In this document: positions 11,702 through 20,189 of the stretch, piece by piece
How the letters are laid out: each line of letters begins with the position of its first letter
Numbering within the stretch: the stretch's first letter is position 1
Assembly (NCBI GenBank): GCA_028673005.1
Contig: CM054117.1
Span: 1,426,001-1,490,000, forward strand
Direction of reading: 5' to 3'
DNA from: Tanypteryx hageni
Taxonomy: Eukaryota > Arthropoda > Insecta > Odonata > Petaluridae
Length of the DNA: 64,000 bases
Notes under the pieces: model-generated
What the model saw: only the letters and a program-made list of their open reading frames with translations
The model's database searches: none
What the model was told of the DNA's origin: nothing
Position numbers and translations under genes: made by a program

Positions 11702-12234
11702 AAAATATTTGCCAGATTAGGGGGACGGCGGAAGGAGAGCATCGGTGGCCTGGGAAATAGAATCTGATGAGGGGAGGATGTGAGAATAGGGTGGGCGGCT
11801 TTTAAGATGTTTTTCAAAATGTGGTGGATGCCGGGGAAATAAAGGGTGGTTAGGGTCAGTTGGGGGTGGAATCGGTGGTAGTGTGAGTATTGGGGTGGGA
11901 GTTAGTGGTGGCGGGTGCGACTGCCCGCCGGATTTGGTCTCGGATCAGATCTGGCGGGTATCGGCGCTGTAAAAAGGCATGTTCGAGGTTGGAGCAGTAA
12001 TCGGACAGCGAATCTCTGTCCTAGCAGATTCTCCGCCCTCGTCGGGCTAGGGCGTAGGGTATAGAGGTTTTGGTTTGGAGGGGATGGCTGCTGTCGAACT
12101 GGAGATATTGAAGGCTGTTGAATGGATTGAGGTGCACGCTGGTGTAGATTTTTTTTTCCGCATGGAGAGATCAACATCCAGGAAGGTGATGTTGGAGGCA
12201 GGGGAGTGGTGGGTGAAGGAAAACGTGGGGTGGG

Positions 12235-12885
12235 ATGAGATGCGTTGTGAAAATGATTGTAGGGAGTCGGGTCCATGCGTCCAGAGAAGAAAAATTTCGT
12301 CAATATACCTCAGCTATAGGAGTGGTCTGGGGGAAACGTCAAGAAAGCGTTCCATCCATTCACCTAAGAAGACATTGGCATAGGAGGGCGCCATGCGTGT
12401 GCCCAGCGCAGTACCTTTTATTTGTAGGTAGTGGCGCCCTCCGAAAGAGAAGTTGTTTTTTTGGAGCACCATTACAGCCAGCTCCGTTAGGAAGTGGGAG
12501 GATGGTCTTGTGTCAGGTGGTCTGGAGTCCAGTAATTTTCTCAGGGCGGACAGTCCTTGGTTGTGAGGATATTGGTGTAGAGGGAGCAGCCGTCAATAGT
12601 GGACAAAATTGTGTTAGGTCGGAGAGGGGAAGGGAGTAATTTTAGGCGTTGTAAAAAGTGGTTCGTGTCTTTGATGAAAGATGGGATTTGACAGACGAGA
12701 GGTTGTAGGTGGGAGTCAACAAAGGCAGAGATGCGTTCCGTGGGAGAATTAAAGCTGGCAACAATGGGGCGGTTGGGGATGTTGGGTTTGTGGATTTTTG
12801 GGAGAAGGTAGAAAGTTGGGGTCCGGGGTGTGTTGGGGATCATCAGGAAGATGGTGGAATAAGGGAGGCCTTCTTGTTTTCCCAT
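12235..12885 (-). pseudogene. PLE reverse transcriptase fragment
   Basis: The 12541-12885 frame shows FYLLPKIHK, RPIVASFNSPTERIS, VDSHLQPLV, PSFIKDTNHFLQ and STIDGCSLYTNI, the characteristic start of a Penelope RT. In a second frame the sequence continues with a GTRMAPSYANVFLGEWME segment and then LRYIDEIFLLW near 12290-12320. The catalytic motif is normally YIDDIF, so the second Asp is Glu. Frame changes near 12540 and 12330 disrupt it. Confidence 0.85.
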
Positions 12886-12970
12886 GGATCGCAGATATGC
12901 GGAAATTTCCGAGGAGTGGCGGTCGGTGAGATTGGAGCGGAGAGGAAGATAATAAGTTTGGCAACTGGGT

Positions 12971-13288
12971 TATTGATTTTTTTATATCGATTTAATTTCC
13001 ATGGAATTTTGCAAAACAAGGTACTGCACAAAGTGAATTTTGACAAGTTGAACAAATCATTTTTGATCTTTTTTTCAAAATCTTTGTGCTACACTGTTTA
13101 CAACACGGCTCGCCAAACATTTTGGAGTCAGCACCATGAAATCCTTTATTCTTCATCGTCCCCTATGCAATTAATAAAAAATATCTAAAAAATAAAATAA
13201 TATATGAGAGAAAAATTCATAAATAATATAGGAAATATTAAACATTAAAAATAAGTTAACATACTCTTTATTGAATTTATTGACATCA
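12971..13288. other. AT-rich stretch between PLE and hAT relic
   Basis: No gene is recognised. A segment at about 13100-13140 (acggctcgccaaacattttgg) resembles hAT subterminal sequence and may be the 3' end of the adjoining hAT relic, but no clear terminal repeat is visible. Confidence 0.5.
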
Positions 13289-14251
13289 TTAATGGGAAGG
13301 ATGTGGTTGATGAGCATTAACAAGGGCATTGATATATGGTTGGAGATTGGTGAGTTTTAGTCGTAACTCCCCATGCTTTCCCCGTTTCAGTCTGTTCCTT
13401 TGCTTTATTAAAACTACATTTACGTGGCTAAAACTAGCTTGAACCATGTACGTACTTGGGAATGAAAGTAAAAATGGCTCAACCACTGCACAAAGCTTGG
13501 GGTATATATAGCAATATTTACAATGCTCCAATAATCAATGAGGCTTTTACTCTTGAACAAGGATTTATCTTCAAGATCCACACACATATTAATGAGTTCA
13601 TCTTCTAAGTGAATTTAAATGACTGCATTTTCTATTTCTAAATCAAACGGCGTAACAATCCAATCAGGTACATGCATTTTCTTTAGGTCCTCTAAACGTA
13701 CTTAAAATCTTTCCTTAATTTTTTAAGGTGTTTTATGTATATCTCCAGGTCACCACCTGAAAGGTTTTTATCTTCTCCTTCTTCCAGTTGCTTCAGGTTT
13801 GAAAAATACTGAAAATCTCTGCGTGCCAATGCAGATTTAAGCAGGTTTATCTTGATATGGAAGCCTAATAGTATTGTACGGGCTTGAATGAAGGTAACAC
13901 CTATACCTTGCAGACGGTTCTGTACGTCATTAAATTTTTAATACAAGTTTGCCAAATAAAATAGATGGTTCTTACACTTGATCAACTCGTTACATTGTGA
14001 TAGATCCACATCCGTAAGATACTCCAGAGTTGAGTCATACAAGTCGACAAGTCTTTGCAAGCTATCACCTCTTTACAGCCACCTTACCATATCTTCCAAA
14101 CTTCGATACATTTTCTCACCTTTTCCATCAACTTTCATATACTTGGCAAACAAAAATTCGTCAACAATACATTTTTGGCTTTGGCTACAATACCTCACAT
14201 AAGCCATGAGAATATTTTAAATACCGAAGGTTGACTCATCAAGTTGTTTTG
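13289..14251 (-). pseudogene. hAT transposase, C-terminal part (ZBED5-like lineage)
   Basis: The last 80 codons end the protein with FLLSFPSTYMVQASFSHVNV, then RNRLKRGKHGELRLKLTNLQP and HQPHPSH. This is the hAT dimerisation region in the form seen in ZBED5-like and FAM200-like domesticated and mobile hATs. Upstream, decayed frames to 14251 keep family-like stretches (KYMKVDGKGEKMYRSLEDMV, DVDLSQCNELIKCKNHLFY, FHIKINLLKSALARRDF). Stops and frameshifts are frequent. A SINE interrupts the gene at 14252-14610. Confidence 0.8.
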
Positions 14252-14267
14252 AGAACTTTCAATTTTG

Positions 14268-14594
14268 TTTGTTTGTTTGAGTGCACAGCCAATTCGCCTC
14301 TCTTACAGCACAAATGAGAATCTCAGAGGTTGTGCAATGAATAGCCGGGGAAGGGAGAAGGGAAACCCGGTGCCGGCATTTGCCTGCTCTTACGAAGAAC
14401 ACCAGGGGGGCCTATGGCTTAACGTCCCTTACGAAGGACGGAACAGCTGAATTTGCGCGGTCTCCTCAAACCACACAAACAGGGTGCCGGGCGACCTTGG
14501 AAAAATCCTACATGCTTAGGATTCGTGCCCGCTGCCTTTTCAAGCAGCAGGCGAGTAGCAGCCAGCGTCCTAACCACTACACCACCGGCACCCC
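14268..14594 (-). mobile_element. tRNA-derived SINE with 16-bp target duplication
   Basis: On the minus strand it starts with a tRNA-like head (A-box tggtgtagtgg, weak B-box gcacgaatcc), continues with a body containing ccgtccttcgtaagggacgt, and ends in a (CAAA)n tail at 14268-14282. It is flanked by agaactttcaattttg (14252-14267) and agaacttgcaattttg (14595-14610), a 16-bp duplication with one mismatch. It interrupts the hAT reading exactly at these bases. The body recurs at 47555-47760. Confidence 0.9.
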
Positions 14595-14610
14595 AGAACT
14601 TGCAATTTTG

Positions 14611-15137
14611 AAGCTCAGACGCCAAGTTTGTCTCCACATCATCGGCCATCTCATCAATGCGTCGTTGCTCTGTATTTGCACTTAATTACATGCATTTTTA
14701 AACAAGATGAGAGTCTTTCTTCATAGCAGTTTCAATCACTTCTTTAATTGCTGGTATTATAATCTCATCACCAATGGTATACGATTTTCCTTTCTTTGCT
14801 ATAATGAGAGAGATATTGTATGATGCCTTTAGTCCTCATTCATTATCAGCATGAGCAGGTGCTTTAAAAATTGTCTTGAAATTTGGCCGATTTCTGATTT
14901 TTTCTTTCCGAGCCTTAAAAATTTAAGATCTTCGTTTTTCTTATCAGAATGAATCCTTTCAAGGTTGTCTTTCATCTTCGAAGGTTTCATGGCATCATTA
15001 CTAAAAGTCATTTCACATAAGAGACAGAAAGGCATTGTTACGTTGTTAAACGAAGGCACAAATTTAAATTTCAAATACTCTTGTGAATATGGTCGGCACT
15101 CATTATTATTATTATTTTTAGCTTCAGCGGCTGCCAT
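14611..15137 (-). pseudogene. hAT transposase, N-terminal part with BED-type finger
   Basis: The frame from 15137 reads RPYSQEYLKFKFV, then a zinc-finger segment PFCLLCEMTFSNDAMKPSKM...LERIHSDKK (C-x2-C ... H), as in BED fingers of ZBED5-like hATs. After a stop at 14829 the reading continues with ASYNISLIIAKKGKSYTIGD and RRIDEMADDVETNLASEL, which ends at the SINE insertion. Together with 13289-14251 this is one element on the minus strand. Confidence 0.8.
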
Positions 15138-15220
15138 TGTATTTATTGGAGTTGTGGTTCAATTTAAATTTTACATTAAATGTGCAGCTATCACTTCAAT
15201 AACACCACTCCGATAGCTAC

Positions 15221-15465
15221 AGTGATGGGAAAAGTTCTGAAAGAAAGTAATTGGGCTCGATTAAAATTACTTTCTCAAAAAAGTAATTGATTACAAGTAA
15301 ATGTAACTTTTTAGAGAAGTGAATGAGTACAATTACATGAAAACTACAATAACATATAAAGTAATCGATTGCTTTCCAAATAATTGATTAATGGTAAAAA
15401 TTACTCGGAGAAATTAATAAATCACACAAGGTACACCGATTAACAAGATAAATGATTACACAATG
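15221..15465. mobile_element. Probable DNA-transposon terminal sequence (gtaattgattac type)
   Basis: From 15221 the sequence reads cagtgatgggaaaagt and continues with repeated gtaattgattac-like motifs. This resembles hAT-type ends that begin CAGTGTTGGG. No partner end is seen, so this is either the edge of an old insertion or a solo terminus. Confidence 0.45.
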
Positions 15466-15470
15466 TAACA

Positions 15471-15600
15471 CTTTTTGTTCCTGGGTAGTTAAGTGTTATT
15501 TCCTAATTTTTTATTCCTAAAAAGTATAGAAAATTGCCATTATTCCCCTCAAACTTTGCTTTTGTGACCAGGACAGTGATATTTTGAAATTTACGTATTT
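15471..15600 (+). repeat. Left terminal inverted repeat
   Basis: Inverted partner of 17745-17870. It aligns over about 130 bp with roughly four of five positions matching by eye, and the match extends through the tract ending acagtgatatttt. Confidence 0.8.
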
Positions 15601-15719
15601 CCATTGAGAAAACGGGAGAATTTGCATTTTTTATTTCACATAAAGTCAGAAAAAGGCAACATATGAATCAAAATTAACATGTATTATGCTAAAGTTATAC
15701 AAAAAGGACCACAAAAGGT

Positions 15720-17186
15720 TTAGAAGTGAGTAGTTTTTCGAGATTGACGATTATACTTTAAATTACTTTCACGAATCAGCCCCAAAATGTAGTCTCCCAT
15801 CACGTTCTCGTTATACAGTCCTTGATAGCGGCGATCAATGTCCAGTATATCATAGTGGAAGCGTTTGCTTTGCTCCTCCGAGTACGATCCCAAGTTCTTC
15901 TTGAATTTATCAAGATGAGCATCAAGGATGTGGACTTTGAGGGACATCCTGCAGCCCATTGTGCCGAAAATCTTCACCATAATCTCAATCAGCTCCACAT
16001 AGTTTTAGCCCTCGTGATTGCCCAGGAAGCCCCGAACCACTGCGACAAAGCTGTTCCAAGGCGCTTTCTTCTTCCTAGTGAGCTTCTTGGGGAATTCCTT
16101 GCACTCCAGGATCTTCTTTATCTGTGGTCCGACGAAGACACCGGCTTTATCCTTTGCCTCAGACAGCTTAGGGAAGAAGTCTTGAAGGTACTTGAAGGCT
16201 GCCGACCCCTTATCTAGAGCTGTGACAAATTGTTTCATAAGGTTAAATTTGATGTGCAGTGGTGGCATCAGCACCTTCCGAAGGTCCACCAGTGGCTCCC
16301 ACTTGACGTTGTTCCTCTCCACAGAGAACTCGGCCCGCTGTGGCAAGACCCGCCTGTGGTAGTGCACCTTGGTGTCCCTGCTGTCCCAAAGGCAAAGATG
16401 GAAACTTGGTAAAACCGCCTTGGAGACCCATCAGAAATGCCACCATTTTGAAGTCTTCGATGACCTCCCAGCAGTACTCATCATACTTCAAAGCGTCCAG
16501 CAAGGTCTTGATGATGTTGTAATCCTCTTTGAGGTTCACCGAGTGAGCTAGGGGAAGAGACAAGTACTTGTTCCCATTATGGAGCAGCATAGCTTTGAGG
16601 CGCCTGGATTAACTGTCAAAGAAGAGGCGCCACTCGTTCGGGTTACTGGAGATTCCATTTGCCTCGACCAGACTGGTAATATTATGGCAGAAACAGAGCC
16701 CATCCTGACGGGTGAAGAAGCTAGAGAAAGCTTGGTGACGCTTTTTCTGATCTGCGACTTGCACACTTTCATCTAACAAGCTCCACTACTTCAGTCTATA
16801 CGTCAAAAGCTCGGCATTAGACTTGGTGAGACCAAAATCTCTGATCAAGTCGTTGAGGTCTTTTTGGTTGGGGTCTCTCTCCTCAGCTCCATCTCTGAAA
16901 TTGTCATCTGGATCTACAAAATCTTCCTCGCTCTCTAACATGCTGCTCTCTTCTGAAGACGTCTGCTCTCTCTCCGAAGGAGTGGGTACGGGGAGCTCAG
17001 GGCAGTGTGGCATCGAGGCGATGGATGAAGGAAGGTCCAGATACGTGATAGCAGGTGCATTCTTAACAGTCCGACGTTTGGAAGGGTCCACCATGCAGAA
17101 GTTGCAGTTGCTTGTGTGGTCAGTGAGTTCCCGCAAGATTCTTGGTATAGCGAACTTCATGGATCTCCTTTTTCCTCTGTACCATC
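15720..17186 (-). pseudogene. Exon 2 of the multicopy arthropod protein of unknown function
   Basis: After the intron come GWYRGKRRSMKFAIPRI, an acidic spacer with many Ser and Glu (about 17060-16900), DLNDLIRDFGLTKSNAELL, a core with EWRLFFDS, AMLLHNGNKYLSLPLAHSV and FKMVAFLMGLQGGFTKF, then PPLHIKFNLMKQFV, GVFVGPQIKKILE, FLGNH, MGCRMSLKVHILDAHLDKF and RRYQGLYNENVMGDY. The protein ends KTTHF at 15720. Stops occur at 16786 and within EWRLFFDS, and a frameshift lies near 16400. The conserved Asp (FFDS), His and Glu/Asp-rich C-terminal blocks could belong to a transposase-like nuclease, but that is inference. It fills the element between the inverted ends. Confidence 0.75.
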
Positions 17187-17376
17187 CTACAAAAGAACAA
17201 AAATAAAATTTTAATGAAAAAATAAATTTATTTCACGCATGGCTAATGTGTAAGAAATTCTCGCAACGTTTTTCATATATGATATATTTTTTCAATAGCA
17301 TTAAAAAATATAAAAATTTTAAAAATTTTACAAAATTTTATAACATAAAATTCCGAGCAACAATTGTCTATCTTAC
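17187..17376 (-). other. Spliceosomal intron, 190 bp, phase 1
   Basis: The minus strand reads ctggaag|gtaagatag at the donor and ttcttttgtag|gatggtaca at the acceptor, with a T-rich tract before the AG. Joining the exons preserves the family sequence TLEGWYRGKRRSMKFAIP across the junction, which fixes both sites. The intron is much richer in AT than the exons. Confidence 0.85.
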
Positions 17377-17611
17377 CTTCCAGAGTTTTTTTGCATTGCT
17401 AGCAGGTGAAATGAGGTGCCCAGGGTTTGTCTTGATCCGCGACAGTCATGCCGAAATATGCCTTGTAGGCTTTACACATCTTAGCAGATGCTTCCACGGA
17501 GTACGTTTTCGCTCTTGTCTTGATAAATTGGCCGCTGACATAGCAAAATGCGTCTACCGGATGCTGGCAGCCTCTTGATGCCATCTCAGAAAAATGCAGA
17601 TATGTATCCAC
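17377..17611 (-). pseudogene. Exon 1 of the multicopy arthropod protein of unknown function
   Basis: The start region shows MASRGCQHPVDAFCYVSGQF, then an AYKAYFGM..ADQDKPWAPHFTC segment, in-frame TAG at 17396-17398, and CKKTLE up to the splice site. The Cys pairs (CYVSG, where family members have C-x2-C, and HFTC..C) suggest an N-terminal zinc-binding domain. I know this as the start of a large unannotated family found in many copies in arthropod genomes. The exon ends ...ctggaag followed by GTAAG. The TAG makes it a pseudogene. Confidence 0.75.
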
Positions 17612-17744
17612 TTAGGCAGCTGGAACTAAACTTAACTGGTGGGTTTAATGCCCCTGTAATTATACTATTATTTGTATTACTGGAAAGTTCTAGAAGTTAC
17701 TCCAATTTTACTCAGCACTGAATCTATCTGGAATGTTCTGGAAA

Positions 17745-17870
17745 ATAAGTAAATTTAAAAATATCACTGTCCTGGTCACAAAAGCAAAGCTTGTAAGGAA
17801 TAATAGCCATTTTCTATACTTTAAGGCATAAGCAACTAGGAAATAACACTTACTACCCAGGAACACAAAA
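17745..17870 (-). repeat. Right terminal inverted repeat
   Basis: Inverted partner of 15471-15600. It begins aaatatcactgtcctggtcac and ends near cccaggaacacaaaa. Confidence 0.8.
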
Positions 17871-18104
17871 TAAATATAAATTTGTTGCACTGTGTTATAT
17901 AACACTTCTTGCAGTATAAATAATAATATAAAAGATGTTTGAAAATTTCATGGAATTTTTAATGCAAAAATATTTCACAGAAATAGTTAACCATTAACAT
18001 TAAACAGCTCCTCGATATAAACCTAATCGTTGGTAAGAACTTGAGCTCTCTCGTTAAAACTCTCTTAAATCAGATCTAGTAATAACTCCGTTATTCTGGG
18101 TTTA

Positions 18105-18235
18105 ACCTAAAATCTATGAAAAGCTCAATCGACCCCCGATCGATTCTCTGGAGTTTAGCGACCACGTGGATTCTATTATCGACACTTGGGGGTCGATATC
18201 AACCACTTTGAGAACCCTAGGTCTACAACTACATC
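18105..18235 (-). mobile_element. hAT-type terminal sequence (solo end)
   Basis: Read on the minus strand from 18235: ctagggttctcaaagtggtt, gatatcgacccccaagtgtc, and later gatcgggggtcgattg. This wording (gttctcaa, gtcgata, gaccccc, gggtcgatt) is characteristic of ends of Charlie/ZBED5-type hATs. No transposase is attached. Confidence 0.55.
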
Positions 18236-18555
18236 AATTATTTTCCTGGGCAGGTAAATGAATTCAACTTGTGACAAACGAGTGTCATCAGAAACCCCAA
18301 TAAAACCGAGATTTGGAGCGTTGAAGGTGACTTCTCAGATTCCTTGAGATTTTGGCACTTGATCAAATTAGACAGATAATTTTCAAAACATGCAGTATCA
18401 TTACCCCATTCCATATCTTCTGATTCTGAATCAACTACTTTCATTATTATTCACTGCATCATAACCTCCCTTCCAATTGCGTCCAGCGTCTCTATATATA
18501 TTAGATGTTTTTATCAGAATGATAGTATTGTATTGTAAAATCTGAAGATAAATGT
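18236..18555. other. Non-genic stretch, nothing recognised
   Basis: A 68-codon minus frame (18238-18444) has no recognisable motif. The sequence may be more of the neighbouring hAT relic. Confidence 0.4.
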
Positions 18556-18830
18556 GAGATAAAGAATTTGAAAAGGACGGGAAGAAAGAGATAAAGAAGA
18601 AGATGGAGAAAAAGAGGGAGATCTATAGATTGTGACAGGAGGGAATGAGAAAGGTGGGAGAAGAAAGAGGCAGAGAGAGAGAGAGGGAGGGAGAGAGAGA
18701 GTGAGGGAGGGAGAGAGAGAGAGGGAGAAAGAGAGGGAGAGAGAGAAGGATGGAGAGAGAGAGGGAGGGAGAGAGAGAGGGAGGGAGGGAGAGAGAGGGA
18801 GGGAGAGATAGATAGATAGATAATCGTCTT
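18556..18830. repeat. GA-rich low-complexity tract ending in (GATA)n
   Basis: From about 18585 purines dominate (gagagagggagggag repeats), passing into gatagatagatagata at 18807-18823. The GATA run is the 3' tail of the minus-strand LINE, so the GA tract probably grew next to it. Confidence 0.85.
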
Positions 18831-19541
18831 TATTCGGGCGAAATTTAGACCAGAAGGTCCATTCTTACATTTAACCCTTCGTCAATATAATAAATACAAG
18901 AAAAAGAATAAATAAGGTATAACAAAATACATTATATAAACATTATGTACCTAAATCATACAAATTAAAAAGATAAAATTTAATACAGATTTGTGTTTGT
19001 GGGGAAAACCTAGGTAAAAACAGGCATGTCCTCCCTAGTAAAACCCACGCAGGAAAACACCCACTAAGAAGGGGGGTGTGAAAAACCTGCGAAAACCCTA
19101 GATAGTGTACATATGGTAATACAAAACTACAACATTAAATAGAAAGGAGTATGTACAGTGGGAGAGTTCGTATATACAGCGTAATTATATACCGTCATAA
19201 AAAAGTACACGTAAAGGTAATAACGTAATGTAAACAAGAAATATACAAATATGCAGAATGAGATGAGATATACATAGAATATATACAATGAATGAATATA
19301 AAGAATGTTGTTGGGGCATGCATATTATAAGAAAGCAGGAAATGATATAAAATACATAAATAATATAATACAATACAAAATAATATATAACAATAGAAAA
19401 AAATAAAAACAAAAAAATATATAAACAATAGAAAAAATATATATATAAACAATACAAAATTATATTAAGAAATACAAAGTAATATAAGACAATAAAAATA
19501 AACTTGAGTAAGGATAATTTATGGGGAGTGTAAAGAGATGA

Positions 19542-20189
19542 TTAAGGATTACTTTGTTGTTTTAGAAAGTGAGTGACACAGGTGCGTTTGAATGAGTTTA
19601 AAGAGGGAGATGTTTTAAAATTCTCATCTAAGTTATTCCAGAGTCGGCAACCGGAGACTTGAAAGGATTTATTGTAGATATTCGTCCTGTGATGAGGAAT
19701 AAGGAGGTTATTCTTGCCTCTAATATCCCGCTTGTGTACTGTATTGATTTCATTGAAGAGGGAAGAGAGGTAGTCAGGTTTGTTATGAGTAAGGATTTTG
19801 TACATTTGCATCAGGGTATGTAAGTTCCTTCGAGAGTCAAGTTTGAGCCATGAAAGATTATTGTAATGTTCGCTAATGTGGTCACTCTTTTTAAGGTCAC
19901 CGATGAATCTCATGCAGGAGTTTTGTGTGCGTTGAAGTTTTAATGCCAGTTCACAGGAGAGATCATTATAAACAACATCACAATAGTCAAAGTGAGGAAA
20001 TAGGAGTGTGGTCACTAAGAGTTTACGTAAGGAATTAGGTAATAAGTTTTTGAGTCTTTTGAGAGAGTGCAAGGAGGAGTTGATGGTACTACAGATTTTA
20101 TTGGTATTAGGAGCCCAGGATAGAGTTTCATCTACTATGACACCGAGGTTGACTACTGATTTTTGAAAATGCAATGTGGAGCCCTCTAG
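19542..20189 (-). pseudogene. LINE ORF2 C-terminal region after an in-frame TAG
   Basis: Continuing in the same frame past the TAG: LGVIVDETLSWAPNTNKICS, then HSLKRLKNLLP, LLFPHFDYCDVVYNDLS, LQRTQNSCMRFIGDL and WLKLDSRRNLHTLMQMYKI. It ends SFKRTCVTHFLKQQSNP. These are standard post-RT blocks of jockey/CR1-type ORF2 (YLGV, DYCD, RIQN...RFI). Only the TAG separates it from 20190-22496. Confidence 0.85.

Larger units (their letters stand above)
10932..12970 (-). mobile_element. Penelope-like retroelement (PLE) relic
   Basis: On the minus strand the order is RT core (12885 down to about 12240), then a proline-rich spacer, then a GIY-YIG nuclease (about 11700-11297), then a 3' untranslated end up to the AT microsatellite. 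This RT-then-GIY-YIG order is diagnostic of Penelope-like elements. Several frame changes and a stop near 12330 show that it is inactive. The N-terminal part beyond about 12970 is missing or unrecognisable. Confidence 0.85.
15471..17870 (-). mobile_element. DNA element with about 130-bp inverted termini around a spliced unknown gene
   Basis: The bases 15471-15600 reappear inverted at 17745-17870. Both ends share gttcctgggtag, aagtgttatttccta, agtatagaaaat and tttgcttttgtgaccaggac, with a few indels. Between them the minus strand encodes one decayed protein gene with an intron. Long inverted ends around a single gene are the architecture of a DNA transposon. No target duplication could be defined with confidence. 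I do not know an established superfamily name for it. Confidence 0.75.

Noticed and set aside
18630..18830. Regulatory purine tract
   Set aside because: Simple-sequence expansion next to a LINE tail; no independent evidence of function.
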